64,000 nt of DNA, taken from Fidelibacterota bacterium. Lineage in GTDB: Bacteria > Fidelibacterota > Marinisomatia > SCGC-AAA003-L08 > TS1B11. The notes under the pieces were generated by a model. The model was not told where the DNA came from, ran no database searches, and worked only from the letters and a program-made list of their open reading frames with translations. Positions 16,804 to 25,591 of this stretch are shown here, piece by piece. Both the position numbers and the translations under genes were made by a program. Where the stretch lies: the NCBI GenBank assembly GCA_004124875.1, contig SCKJ01000004.1, positions 62,001-126,000 on the forward strand, in the 5' to 3' direction. Position 1 is the first letter of the stretch, and each line of letters starts with the position of its first letter.

Positions 16804-17724
16804 CTATCCCAGGCGAGTCTCCGCTGCGACAGGTGTTCCTTTGAGAAAATCGGCGGTCGCCATGCGTTGCTTCCCTTCCAGCTGCACAAGTTTACAGCGC
16901 ACTGATCCAGACAGCGCGGCCACTTCCAGCTGCCCATTCTGCCGCAATACCAACCCCGGGCGGCCCTGTCCGGTCCCGGTTTCGGCGCTGAATATTTTCA
17001 GCCGCTTGCCATTCAGCTGAGTGACGGCGCCGGGCGCAGGCGAGAAGGCGCGGATGCGGTTGACAATATTGGCCGACGGTTGGCTCCAGTCAATGTGCAT
17101 ATCGGCAGGACCGATTTTTGGCGCCCGCCGCTTTCCGGGATCCTCGCCTTGCGGGCGGGGCTTCAGGCTGCCGGTCTCGAGGCCGTCAATGGTCTCAACA
17201 AGCAGATCGGCGCCGATGGCCGCCAGCCGGTCAGACAGCGATCCGTGGTCGTCATCCGCCTCAATGGCCACCTCGCGCTGCAGGCAAATGTCGCCGGCAT
17301 CAATGCGGCTGCTGATGGCGATGGTGGTCACGCCGGTGACCGTTTCGCCTTGCATCAGCGCATGCCGGATGGGCGCTGCGCCACGGTAGGCCGGCAGCAG
17401 CGAGGGGTGCAAGTTGATGGCTCCCATGGGCGGGATTTGCAGGACTTCGTCGGGCAAAAATTTAAACGCCAGCACAACAATCAGGTCGGGCTTGAGGTCC
17501 CGCAGCTGGCCGTGGAAATCGGGCGCGCTTAAATCCGCAGGCTGCAAAGCTGGGTAGCCCAGCTCCAGCGCCACCTCTTTTACCGGCGTTGGGCGCAACT
17601 GCCGTCCCCGTCCGGCCGGTTTGTCGGGACCGGTAACGACAGCGACAAGTTGGTGTGTGGAAAGATGAATGGCGCGGAGCGCCGGCACGGCGAACGCAGG
17701 GTTGCCCATGTAGACGACCCTCAT
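16804..17724 (-). CDS. fmt: Methionyl-tRNA formyltransferase
   Basis: Formylates initiator Met-tRNA using 10-formyltetrahydrofolate. It starts MRVVYMGNPAFAVPALRAI; the catalytic loop INLHPSLLPAYRGAAPI with Asn/His is near residues 105-125, and Asp-containing ISSRIDAGDICLQ follows. A C-terminal OB-like domain contains SPAPGAVTQLNGKRLKI. The 306-residue length is normal. It sits between def and rsmB, the classical order def-fmt-rsmB. Confidence 0.97.
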   Translation of the reverse strand: MRVVYMGNPAFAVPALRAIHLSTHQLVAVVTGPDKPAGRGRQLRPTPVKEVALELGYPALQPADLSAPDFHGQLRDLKPDLIVVLAFKFLPDEVLQIPPMGAINLHPSLLPAYRGAAPIRHALMQGETVTGVTTIAISSRIDAGDICLQREVAIEADDDHGSLSDRLAAIGADLLVETIDGLETGSLKPRPQGEDPGKRRAPKIGPADMHIDWSQPSANIVNRIRAFSPAPGAVTQLNGKRLKIFSAETGTGQGRPGLVLRQNGQLEVAALSGSVRCKLVQLEGKQRMATADFLKGTPVAAETRLG

Positions 17725-17741
17725 GCCGGTGCGGGATCCAT

Positions 17742-18269
17742 TCAGAGGATGATTCCGGTGGACGGAGCTCCCGTTTCGGCGATTTCAGCCAGCCGCTTGG
17801 TGATCAGGCCCCGTTTGGCAGGGGTGAGGTAATCGGTAAACAGAATCCCGTTGAGGTGGTCGACTTCATGCTGGATCACGCGGCTCATCAGCCCGTCAAA
17901 CCAGGACTCCTGCTCAACCCCCTCATCATCGAGATAGAGCAAACGCACCTTTTCGGCCCGCTCGATGGTGGCCCGTATGTCCGGCACGCTGAGGCAACCC
18001 TCCTCCATCTCGCTGGTGCCTTCTTTGCCGGTGATTTCCGGGTTGATGAACGTACGGGCATATTCGTCCTCTTCGACATGGCTGATATCGACGACCATGA
18101 AATTCATGTCAAGGCTTACCTGGTTGGCCGCCAGTCCCATGCCGGCCTCCTCGTACATGGTTTCGAGCATGTCCTCAATGTACGGCTCAACATCGGCGGC
18201 ATCGGCTACCGGCGCGGTTTTTTTGCGCAGAATCGGATCGCCATATTTAACCACCGCAAGAGCGCTCAT
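17742..18269 (-). CDS. def: Peptide deformylase
   Basis: Iron-dependent enzyme that removes the formyl group from nascent N-termini. All three motifs are present: GMGLAANQV (motif 1, residues about 44-52), EGCLSVPD with the metal Cys (motif 2) and QHEVDHLNGILF with the two metal His and catalytic Glu (motif 3). The start overlaps yajC by four bases. It is followed 17 bases later by fmt, its functional partner. Confidence 0.97.
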   Translation of the reverse strand: MSALAVVKYGDPILRKKTAPVADAADVEPYIEDMLETMYEEAGMGLAANQVSLDMNFMVVDISHVEEDEYARTFINPEITGKEGTSEMEEGCLSVPDIRATIERAEKVRLLYLDDEGVEQESWFDGLMSRVIQHEVDHLNGILFTDYLTPAKRGLITKRLAEIAETGAPSTGIIL

Positions 18270-18601
18270 CGCGAGTTGTCCGGCTTGGTAGATGCGGTTG
18301 CGGCGGGACCGACAATGTACGGTCTGGCGACAGTGATCTTGGTCCCTTTGCCCACGTCCAGAATCACCTGCTGGTCATCGGTCCCTTTAAAGGCCTCTAT
18401 GGTGCCGTAAACGCCACCGCGCGTCAACACCTTGTCACCCTTGCTTAAGGCGCTGAGCATGGTCTGCTGCGTGCGCTGCCTTCTCATCTGTGGTCGTATC
18501 AGCAAAAAGTAAATGATGGCGAACATGACGATCATGGGGAGGAACGTCAAGAATCCACCCCCTTGACCACCTTGCTGCGCCGCTGCCTGTAAAATATTCA
18601 A
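18266..18601 (-). CDS. yajC: Preprotein translocase subunit YajC
   Basis: Small accessory subunit of the Sec translocon, 111 residues. One membrane helix (FLTFLPMIVMFAIIYFLLIRP) is followed by the family motif QMRRQRTQQTMLSALSKGDKVLTRGGVYGTI. The start is a TTG (MNILQAA...) with GGAG five bases upstream; no in-frame ATG precedes the helix. It heads the run yajC-def-fmt-rsmB. The 131 bases upstream hold no gene. Confidence 0.93.
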   Translation of the reverse strand: MNILQAAAQQGGQGGGFLTFLPMIVMFAIIYFLLIRPQMRRQRTQQTMLSALSKGDKVLTRGGVYGTIEAFKGTDDQQVILDVGKGTKITVARPYIVGPAATASTKPDNSR

Positions 18602-18732
18602 AATTTCTCCATAATTGAACGCTGAAAATTTAAGACCATATGGACAGTGATAACAACGGGCGCAGAGGCCGGTTTTTCAGCGGGAGAAATTCGGGCCGTA
18701 GATGCCGCCGGGCCGCAGAAATGCCTCCGGCT

Positions 18733-19719
18733 TCAGTCTGCGGGCGATTTTTTGAGGACCCTGGCGGTAAGGCCTTTCACCGATCGGGTCATGGCGGTTT
18801 TGAGTCCTTCCAGGGTGGCGCCGGGAATCCGCTTGAGATGGTCCCGGGCGGCCTCCCAGATGGTACGCGACAGCGATCCGGAGGCGACCGATACCAGTCC
18901 CGCCAGCATGTTGAGCGCCTCAATGTTGGCGGCGGTCCTTTCTTCTTCAGGCGCGAAGGGGATGCCTTCCAGCCTGCGTTGGAATGTGCGCCGGGTCAGC
19001 ATGCCGATTCGCAACATGGCCAGCGCGTTGGCCGACCCCTGCACAACGGCGTCGGCGATGAGGGTGGAGACCAGGCTCGCGCCGGGAATGGCGCCGACCA
19101 CGGATGCGCCGACGATGGCCGGCCCGATTTGCGCCGCGTAATCGATCTCTTGCTGGGGAGAGGGTGACAAGGTGGCGTCAAGGACATCGACATAAAGCGA
19201 CGGCAGCCAGGCAAAGGAAGCGCCGGGATAGTAGAGCCGTGCTACCCGCCGCGCAAGATGCAGCTGCGCCCGCAGCGCAACCAGGCCGTCCATGCGTCCC
19301 GACTGGCTGATGGCGGTGTGGAAGAACAGGTTGGTGGCCTCCTCATGCAGCAGGGCTTCGCACGGCTCATGCAGCTCGGTATAGACGTGCTGCAAATATT
19401 CGCCGTCGTGATCGGTAATCACTTCAACGGATGCCGTCGATGCGGCGCGGTGCAGCCGGGCCAGCCGGGCTATATACCTGCGGTGACGGTTGGAACCGGC
19501 CATTACAGGATTGGCCATATGCCGCCGGATGGCGAGCAGGATGGCCACCGGGTAGATCACCGCCGCGGAAAACAGAACGGCCACCGCAGTAATGGCGGCG
19601 ACTTTCGGCATAGCGCCCCAGCGTCCCACCAGGTCAATGAGCGACAGGCCAAGTGACGTCATGAAAAATCCCAACAGGACAAATAGCGCAAGCAGGAGGC
19701 TCAGTAAAGCTTTTTTCAT
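18733..19719 (-). CDS. DUF697-type membrane protein, unknown function
   Basis: A 328-residue protein with two N-terminal membrane helices (LLSLLLALFVLLGFFMTSLGL; AITAVAVLFSAAVIYPVAILL). A soluble helical stretch follows, then a glycine/alanine-rich hydrophobic region (IGPAIVGASVVGAIPGASLVSTLIADAVVQGSANALAM) resembling DUF697/YcjF proteins. DUF697 is often linked to GTPases or stress proteins; no partner GTPase is adjacent. It lies 21 bases downstream of dusB. Assignment to DUF697 is from recalled family features. Confidence 0.65.
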   Translation of the reverse strand: MKKALLSLLLALFVLLGFFMTSLGLSLIDLVGRWGAMPKVAAITAVAVLFSAAVIYPVAILLAIRRHMANPVMAGSNRHRRYIARLARLHRAASTASVEVITDHDGEYLQHVYTELHEPCEALLHEEATNLFFHTAISQSGRMDGLVALRAQLHLARRVARLYYPGASFAWLPSLYVDVLDATLSPSPQQEIDYAAQIGPAIVGASVVGAIPGASLVSTLIADAVVQGSANALAMLRIGMLTRRTFQRRLEGIPFAPEEERTAANIEALNMLAGLVSVASGSLSRTIWEAARDHLKRIPGATLEGLKTAMTRSVKGLTARVLKKSPAD

Positions 19720-19740
19720 GGCCGTCTCCCGCGCTTGCCG

Positions 19741-20766
19741 CTAGGCCGCGTGCAGCTCCGTTTGGCCTGGGAGGGGCAGCGTAATCTCCTGATGCTCCCG
19801 GCAGTACCGGTCGAACTCGTCGAGCAGCCGGGCGACTTCGCCTGCCGAATCGGTGGCGTGGAATGCTTTGCGCCAGGTCACCGCTCCGTCGAATCCCTTC
19901 AGGTAGTGCCCAAAGTGCTTTTTCGTCAGGTTGATGGCCAGCCGTTCGTTTTTATCGGCCGCCAGCAGGTTAAAATGGGTCCGGCACATAGCCGCCACAT
20001 CGCTGATAGTGACCGGCGTCAACTCGGCGCCGGCGCGCAGCTCGTTGATCTGTCGAAATATCCACGGCCGTCCCAGCGCGCCACGGGCGATCATCACCGC
20101 GTCGCAGCCGGTCTGCTCGAACATGGCTTGGGCATCATGGGCTGTTAAAATATCGCCGTTGCCGATCACGGGGATGGAGACCGCCTCCTTCACCGCCGCG
20201 ATAAGCGGCCAGTCAGCCTTTCCGCCAAACGACTGCTTGGTGGTGCGCGGATGCAGGGCCACAGCCTGCGCGCCCTCAGCCTCGATGATTTGCGCCGCCT
20301 CGACAGCCACAATGGAGTTGGAGTCCCAGCCTGCCCGCATCTTGACCGTGACCGGAATCTGCCCCACCGCCGCCACCGTTTGGGCCACCACCTGGCGCAT
20401 CAGGACCAAGTCCCTGAGCATGGCCGAACCGGCCCCCTTTTTGGTCACTTTGGGAACCGGGCAGCCGAAATTGAGATCAATCACATCGGGCTGGAAACGC
20501 TCGGCCATGATGGCGGCCGACCGGGAGATCGTCTCTGCGTCTTCACCGAAAAGCTGGATGCCTATGGGCCGCTCATCGGGTGTAAACCGGACCATGTCGA
20601 GAGTCTTGACGCTCTCCCGGACGATGCCGTTGGCGCTGACAAACTCCGTGTAGACCATACCCACCCCGTAGCCCCGGCAGAGCACGCGAAAGGTGTGGTC
20701 GGTGACCCCGGCCATGGGGGCCAGAAATACGGGGTTGTCGATGTGCAGGTTACCGATATGCATCAT
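19741..20766 (-). CDS. dusB: tRNA-dihydrouridine synthase (DusB type)
   Basis: FMN- and NADPH-dependent reduction of uridines in tRNA D-loops. The TIM barrel begins PVFLAPMAGVTDHTFRVLCR; the catalytic Cys is in DLNFGCPVPKVTKKGAGSAM; ALHPRTTKQSFGG and PVIGNGDILTAHDA (FMN binding) follow, with ARGALGRPWIF near residue 225. Length 341 aa fits DusB. It is cotranscribed with the DNPH1-like gene nine bases upstream and the DUF697 gene downstream. Confidence 0.94.
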   Translation of the reverse strand: MMHIGNLHIDNPVFLAPMAGVTDHTFRVLCRGYGVGMVYTEFVSANGIVRESVKTLDMVRFTPDERPIGIQLFGEDAETISRSAAIMAERFQPDVIDLNFGCPVPKVTKKGAGSAMLRDLVLMRQVVAQTVAAVGQIPVTVKMRAGWDSNSIVAVEAAQIIEAEGAQAVALHPRTTKQSFGGKADWPLIAAVKEAVSIPVIGNGDILTAHDAQAMFEQTGCDAVMIARGALGRPWIFRQINELRAGAELTPVTISDVAAMCRTHFNLLAADKNERLAINLTKKHFGHYLKGFDGAVTWRKAFHATDSAGEVARLLDEFDRYCREHQEITLPLPGQTELHAA

Positions 20767-20775
20767 GCTGCCGGA

Positions 20776-21204
20776 TCACTCAGCGATCTCATGCTCCCGA
20801 AAATATTCATAAATGGCTTCCCTGGCCTCAATAATCGAATAATATTTTCGCACTGCCACATTGGGGTCGCCTTCAATCATGGCGGAGAGGCGCCGACCTT
20901 CCTTCGGCTGAAACAGGGCCAGCACCGGCTTGCCTAACTGTTGGGCGTGGGCTATTTCCACACCGACCCCCAGCGAGGGCACCGTCACGTCGGCGACCAT
21001 CATGTCGCACTGCGTGATCAGGTCGATATCGCGCCGGTAAATTTCCTCAGGCGTCATCTCGCTTTCGCCCATCTGCGTGATGCCCTGGTCTCCTAAAAAG
21101 GCCGTCAGCACCTTGCCTTTGGCCTCCAGCGCCTCAATGATGGCTGGATAAAGATGGGCCTGGTCCCGGCCTCCACTGATGCTCGCTGAAAAATAAATTT
21201 TCAT
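20776..21204 (-). CDS. Nucleoside 2-deoxyribosyltransferase-fold protein, DNPH1/RCL-like N-hydrolase
   Basis: A 142-residue protein of the nucleoside 2-deoxyribosyltransferase superfamily. The pattern matches 2'-deoxynucleoside 5'-phosphate N-hydrolase 1: MKIYFSASISGGRDQAHLYP (phosphate/sugar loop), EEIYRRDIDLITQCDMMVADVTVPSLGVGVEIAHA with the catalytic Glu in GVEIAHA, and GKPVLALFQ. Predicted role is hydrolysis of the N-glycosidic bond of deoxynucleotides (nucleotide pool cleaning or salvage). It lies two bases after the YwaF-like gene and nine before dusB. Confidence 0.8.
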   Translation of the reverse strand: MKIYFSASISGGRDQAHLYPAIIEALEAKGKVLTAFLGDQGITQMGESEMTPEEIYRRDIDLITQCDMMVADVTVPSLGVGVEIAHAQQLGKPVLALFQPKEGRRLSAMIEGDPNVAVRKYYSIIEAREAIYEYFREHEIAE

Positions 21205-21206
21205 TT

Positions 21207-21938
21207 TCAGATCGCCTCCTTAACTGTTGTCTTGTGACGCCTGTAATCTGCGATGGCGAAGGGAAGGTAAACAACGTAAAAATTAAGCAGTGCGATGAGC
21301 GCCAATTGGGGGATATACCACGGCCAGGGCGACAGGTAGAGGGAAATGATATTGTCTCCCATTGGAGGCCGGCAGAGAAACATGTAGTTGCTGCCCAGCG
21401 CCAGATTAATGCCGCCGATAACAGCCGTGACCCCCAGCGTGAGACCGAAAGTCTGGTGCAGTCCTGACAAGGTAGGGCGCAGTGGAGTGGTGGCCACTAG
21501 GTGCAGTGGAGCCAGCATCAGCATGGCGTGAAAGAAAAAGAAAGCGGAAAACTGCCAGGATGGCCACCCGGCGAACAGTTCCGGCGTGAGGATGGAATTG
21601 ATCGCTGACGCAACCCCCCAAAAGTAACCGACCTGGAAGAGCCGCGCGTTGTGGGTCCACAAGGCTGCTGAAAGGATAAAAATGGACAGTCCGCACAGGT
21701 GCAGCGGCAGCGAAAAATTGAGGGACCATCTCTCCAGCACCACGATCCAGATGAATTGCTGGACCACCTCAGTGCCGACGAGGGTGAGGGCCAATGCTCG
21801 GTCAATGCGGCGTCGGCCCCCGGCCGAGAGGCGGCGGGCCAGCAGGGGGATCACGATCCAGGCGGCCACGACGGCGCCCATGGCAACCCGGTGCGCCGGC
21901 CCAAACTGCACAAACATGGGGATGGTGCCATCAGCCAT
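21207..21938 (-). CDS. YwaF/TIGR02206-like integral membrane protein
   Basis: A 243-residue protein with about seven hydrophobic segments, including FSLPLHLCGLSIFILSAALW and TPELFAGWPSWQFSAFFFFHAMLML. The FxLPLHLC and N/SYMFLCRPP motifs are diagnostic of the TIGR02206 (Bacillus YwaF) family, whose function is unknown. An alternative start is the Met eight codons in. It follows a terminator at 21986-22005, so it probably starts its own transcript with the DNPH1-like and dusB genes. Confidence 0.72.
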   Translation of the reverse strand: MADGTIPMFVQFGPAHRVAMGAVVAAWIVIPLLARRLSAGGRRRIDRALALTLVGTEVVQQFIWIVVLERWSLNFSLPLHLCGLSIFILSAALWTHNARLFQVGYFWGVASAINSILTPELFAGWPSWQFSAFFFFHAMLMLAPLHLVATTPLRPTLSGLHQTFGLTLGVTAVIGGINLALGSNYMFLCRPPMGDNIISLYLSPWPWYIPQLALIALLNFYVVYLPFAIADYRRHKTTVKEAI

Positions 21939-21985
21939 ACATCGGGAAATGTAACCTTCCGGTCGCGGGCCGCCGACATAAAAAA

Positions 21986-22005
21986 GCCCCTGCGCCGGCA
22001 GGGGC
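21986..22005. terminator. Rho-independent terminator after the PuuD-like gene, possibly bidirectional
   Basis: A perfect 8-bp stem GCCCCTGC/GCAGGGGC with loop GCCG. On the minus strand the stem is followed by a T-run (five A on the plus strand at 21981-21985) about 30 bases after the stop of the gene at 22034. Confidence 0.85.
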
Positions 22006-22033
22006 CTTTATCAAATCACAATGGGCCGGCCGA

Positions 22034-22807
22034 TTACATGCCCTCGACCTTGGCCGATTTTTTATACATCAGCGATACGATGAACCAGCCCACCAGCACC
22101 ACCCCCCACAGGATGTAGCGGCTGTCCGCCCCGACGGTCGTCGAGTGCGCGTTGAGCATGGTCCATACCAGTGGCACCGACATGTAAGTGTTGTGTTTGC
22201 TGCGCATGCCTGCCCTGGCCAGCAAGGCCGCGTCGGGCGCTTCGCCGGCTTTAATGGCCGGGATAATCTTCTTCTGCGCCGGCCAGATAACCATCCAGAC
22301 ATTCATCATCATGAAGGTACCGAACATGGCGCCCAAATGAATGACGTAACCGCGGTACGACCATCCGGCCCAGCCTTCAAATATCCACAGTGCGCCGGCT
22401 ACCAGCACGGCCGAGATGGCGGTGGCGATCATGTCGTTCTTGGACAGCGGTCCCTTGTAGAGCCAGTCGTAGACAAAAAAGCCGAGGAAGACCACCGCGA
22501 GGCCGACAAACGAGGGCAGGCCCCAACCGCCGTCCATGTCGAACATGAGGCCGCCCATGTAGAATGTCGTCAGCAGCATCAGCAAGCCGGTGACCCAGGT
22601 ATACATGGCTCCCCAGCGGAACCAGTAGAGGGTCCTGGGGAACATTTCCACCGCCACCGCCTTTTTGGTGTCGCCTTCAATCTTGCCCTGGAAGGGGGCG
22701 TTGATAAAATTGAACCAGTAGAGCAGACCAATCCACATGATGCCCGCCACCACATGGACCCAGCGGAGCAGGATTGAGAAAAGGTCCATTACAAAATTGT
22801 TTTCCAT
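22034..22807 (-). CDS. PuuD-like (urate oxidase N-terminal family) membrane protein without cytochrome c domain
   Basis: A 257-residue protein with about seven membrane helices. The N-terminal RWVHVVAGIMWIGLLYWFNF, WFRWGAMYTWVTGLLML and HLGAMFGTFMMMNVWMVIWP are typical of the urate hydroxylase PuuD membrane domain (PF06181). Full PuuD proteins carry a C-terminal cytochrome c domain with CxxCH; it is absent here, and no purine catabolism genes lie near. The conserved His residues in helices suggest heme or metal binding. Substrate is therefore open. It is a monocistronic unit ending at a strong terminator. Confidence 0.75.
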   Translation of the reverse strand: MENNFVMDLFSILLRWVHVVAGIMWIGLLYWFNFINAPFQGKIEGDTKKAVAVEMFPRTLYWFRWGAMYTWVTGLLMLLTTFYMGGLMFDMDGGWGLPSFVGLAVVFLGFFVYDWLYKGPLSKNDMIATAISAVLVAGALWIFEGWAGWSYRGYVIHLGAMFGTFMMMNVWMVIWPAQKKIIPAIKAGEAPDAALLARAGMRSKHNTYMSVPLVWTMLNAHSTTVGADSRYILWGVVLVGWFIVSLMYKKSAKVEGM

Positions 22808-22936
22808 CAGCAGCCCTCTCTATGTGTTAGCATTGAGTCTTGTCGTTTATAGGCATATCTGGAGTCCGGTAAGCGCGCCAAAGCTACGCATCCCGCGTAG
22901 GAGTTGCAATTACCGCGATGGTTGCCCCTGACCGCG

Positions 22937-23524
22937 CTAATCGGGCAGCAGGTCGCGGGACAGCGACCGCCGTGACTCCTCAGTCAACGTTTCGCGGTAC
23001 CTGTAGTCGCCCATGTCGATGTTCAGAGACACCTCGGCGGCCGGATTTTCCAGGGCCGCAGCCATTTCTGAAGGGATGTCAAACTTGATGTAATGGACCG
23101 AGCTGATCTGATCCTCGGTGCTGCGGCCCTCTTCAAACTGGCCGTAGCTGCGCTGCCCGCCGGCCTCCAGCCACAGGCGGTTACCCTCGGTCAAACCGAT
23201 GAACCGGTGCAGCAGCTCCTTGATCTGATCCTCCTGCGTAATTTCGATGAACAGGGTGGCGCTCAGCTGGCCCGGCTCGGGGATGAGCGTATTATAGATG
23301 TCCAGCTCTTCCTCGATAGGCGCCTGCGCGGTCATGGTCTCGGCGCGCATCATCTCCTGTATCTGGAAGGTCATGGTGGTGCGGTCTTCAAAGGTGACGG
23401 CAATATCGGGGCCTAAATTGATCCGCCTAGGCTGTTTGTGGCTCAGCACGCTTTTGCGGTACGCGTCCCTTCCAAGCTCGTACTCGGCAATCGGTTGCAG
23501 GTCGTCCATGGTCAGTTTTTTCAT
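22937..23524 (-). CDS. DUF3501 family protein
   Basis: A 195-residue soluble protein. It starts MKKLTMDDLQPIAEYELGRD and continues with FEDRTTMTFQIQEMMRAE and LIPEPGQLSATLFIEIT, recognisable as DUF3501. The function is unknown. In many bacteria DUF3501 follows rubrerythrin and a large Fe-S oxidoreductase, exactly the order here (49 bases after the Fe-S gene). That fixed neighbourhood suggests a structural or electron-transfer partner in peroxide reduction, by inference. Confidence 0.8.
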   Translation of the reverse strand: MKKLTMDDLQPIAEYELGRDAYRKSVLSHKQPRRINLGPDIAVTFEDRTTMTFQIQEMMRAETMTAQAPIEEELDIYNTLIPEPGQLSATLFIEITQEDQIKELLHRFIGLTEGNRLWLEAGGQRSYGQFEEGRSTEDQISSVHYIKFDIPSEMAAALENPAAEVSLNIDMGDYRYRETLTEESRRSLSRDLLPD

Positions 23525-23573
23525 CAGATCAGTCCGTTATAGTGTGATTTTGTAAGCATCTTTTGAGGCGCCT

Positions 23574-25028
23574 TTACGACGCGTCGGCCAATCCGTAAGC
23601 CCGGTGGAGCAGAGTCACGGGGTGCAGGGGATCGATTTCACCGCCGCTGGCCTGGCGAATCTGCATGCCGGCAAGGGAGCAGTCCGAGCAGGTGTGGTCA
23701 GCAGGTTTTTTTTGCAGTTGAGCCACCAGTTTGCCGGCCACCGCCATCGAGGCGTCAAAAAACTCCGCTTTCATGCCCCAGCCGCCGTCCATGCCGGAAC
23801 ACTTGTCGATCATGTTCACCTTGGTGCCGGGAATCAGATTGAGCAGATCCCGGCTCTTGTAGCCGGAGCGCTGGGCCTTCAGGTGACACGGCAGATGATA
23901 GTTTATCTCTCCGATCTCATGCATAAAATCCGTTCGGAGATGACCACCTTTGTGCAGCTGCATCAGGTACTGGGAGATATCAAGGGTGCTGGCCGCCACC
24001 TTGGCAATGTCGGCTTCCAAAGCCGCCTGCCCCTGCGTATCCAGGTAGCTGTAGTCCTGGCGCAAGGTCATGGAGCAGGTTGGGGGGCCGGTCACCACAA
24101 TCTGGTAGCCTTTGTCGACCCACCCAGCCAGCTCGCTGACGTTGGGCAGCGCCTGCTTCCCGAAGCCGCCAAAATCGCCGGGGGAGAGATAGGGCGCGCC
24201 GCAGCATCTCTGCCGGGCCAGCTGCACCTCGATGTTGTTGTGCTCCAGAATCTCCACCGCCGTTTTCCCCAGACCGGGATCGTTGGCGTTGGTGTAGCAG
24301 GTGGCGAAGATGACCACCTTTCCGGCCGGGTTATCGGCCAGGGCGCGCGTCTTGCGGTGCCGCCGGAACCATTTGGCGAAAGTGAGCCGGTGGAAACGTG
24401 GCAGGACCCTGTGGCGCGAGATGCCCAGGAACTTCTCCATAATGAAGCGCACCGGCGCCAGGTTGTTGCCCCAGTTGGACACGGGGGCCATCAGCGAACC
24501 CATTTTCCCGGCGGCGTCGGTGTTGGCCAGGAAGCGGTCGTTCATTTTTACGCCCCGCTGCTTGGTGCGCACGGCCTGTGACCGCAGCATGAGCCGTGGA
24601 AAGTCGAGTTGGAATTCGTGTTCCTTCTCCGGCGTGTACGGACAGATCGAATCGCACAGCTTGCACTGGTAGCACAGGTCGACCACTTCCCATTTCTCAG
24701 CGTGGGTCAATCTTTCAGGCGAGCCGATGAATGTCGCCTCGGCGCTGGCCTGCGCCTGTTGCTCGCCTTCCGGCAGATCGAGGTAGTCCGATTTTATCTC
24801 GGCCGCTTCAAACTCGCCACGGTCAATGGCGGACTGGCGCAGCGCATCGCCCTGAGCATCAAGGGCATCGAACAGGACCGGAAAGGAGGGGCACAGATTA
24901 AAGCAGAGCCGGCAGCCGGTGCAGATATCGTAGACCCGGTTGAGTTCCGTGTCCAGCGACCCCGCATCCCAGTAGAGCTCCTGGCGAATGTCGTAAACGG
25001 TTTGGCTGGTGTCAGAATGATTGATCAT
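23574..25028 (-). CDS. Fe-S oxidoreductase (GlpC/heterodisulfide reductase-like)
   Basis: A 484-residue cytoplasmic protein. Two [4Fe-4S] motifs are near the N-terminus: CTGCRLCFNLCPSFP (residues about 37-51) and CYQCKLCDSICPYTP (about 120-134). Two CCG-type cysteine domains follow: RQRCCGAPYLSPGDFG and the C-terminal PCHLKAQ ... DKCSGMDGGWGMK. Such CCG domains bind non-cubane clusters or FAD partners. Together with rubrerythrin and DUF3501 it probably passes electrons to rubrerythrin, since this rubrerythrin lacks its own rubredoxin domain. The start is the ATG two codons inside the longest frame, which begins with TTG. Confidence 0.85.
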   Translation of the reverse strand: MINHSDTSQTVYDIRQELYWDAGSLDTELNRVYDICTGCRLCFNLCPSFPVLFDALDAQGDALRQSAIDRGEFEAAEIKSDYLDLPEGEQQAQASAEATFIGSPERLTHAEKWEVVDLCYQCKLCDSICPYTPEKEHEFQLDFPRLMLRSQAVRTKQRGVKMNDRFLANTDAAGKMGSLMAPVSNWGNNLAPVRFIMEKFLGISRHRVLPRFHRLTFAKWFRRHRKTRALADNPAGKVVIFATCYTNANDPGLGKTAVEILEHNNIEVQLARQRCCGAPYLSPGDFGGFGKQALPNVSELAGWVDKGYQIVVTGPPTCSMTLRQDYSYLDTQGQAALEADIAKVAASTLDISQYLMQLHKGGHLRTDFMHEIGEINYHLPCHLKAQRSGYKSRDLLNLIPGTKVNMIDKCSGMDGGWGMKAEFFDASMAVAGKLVAQLQKKPADHTCSDCSLAGMQIRQASGGEIDPLHPVTLLHRAYGLADAS

Positions 25029-25132
25029 GGACAACCGCCCTTCGGCGGAACATAGCGTCTATATTCATGGATGGGCCGGCAGGGACCATCCGCGGGATCG
25101 AAAAGTCCCGCGAATGATCGTCATGCAACGGT

Positions 25133-25546
25133 CTAAAGCGAGTCGGAGGTTGACTGAAATCTCCCGGCGTGGGACTTCTCAGCCCGGGCCAGAGTCTCAA
25201 ACCATCCGGCAATTTCCTCATGCCCCTCTTCGCGGGCAGTCTTGGCAAAGCCGGGATACATTTCAGTATACTCATACGTCTCGCCCGCAACGGCGGCGGC
25301 CAAATTTTCCTTGGTGTCGCCAATGGGCAGTCCGGTGGCCGGGTCGCCGGTTTCCTTGAGGAACTCGAGGTGGCCAAAGGCATGACCGGTTTCACCATCG
25401 GCCGTATTTTTGAACACGCCCGCCGCTTCAGTGTAGCCCTCAATATCGGCCTGGCGGGCAAAAAACAGGTACCGCCGGTTGGCTTGTGATTCGCCGGCAA
25501 ACGCCGCCTTGAGGTTTTCTTCGGTTTTACTTCCTTTAAGACTCAT
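25133..25546 (-). CDS. Rubrerythrin (single-domain, no rubredoxin tail)
   Basis: Di-iron peroxide reductase of 137 residues. The four-helix bundle shows both iron-binding half sites: [17 protein letters not shown] with [14 protein letters not shown], and [20 protein letters not shown] with [12 protein letters not shown]. Classical rubrerythrin has a C-terminal rubredoxin domain with two CxxC motifs; this protein stops before it. It must receive electrons from another protein; the next gene (Fe-S oxidoreductase) is the obvious candidate. Second gene after the peroxiredoxin in the fur-led operon. Confidence 0.92.
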   Translation of the reverse strand: MSLKGSKTEENLKAAFAGESQANRRYLFFARQADIEGYTEAAGVFKNTADGETGHAFGHLEFLKETGDPATGLPIGDTKENLAAAVAGETYEYTEMYPGFAKTAREEGHEEIAGWFETLARAEKSHAGRFQSTSDSL

Positions 25547-25591
25547 CAGGGTCTCCTTAGCTATGATAGTGATAAAAAAAAGGCGCTGTGC

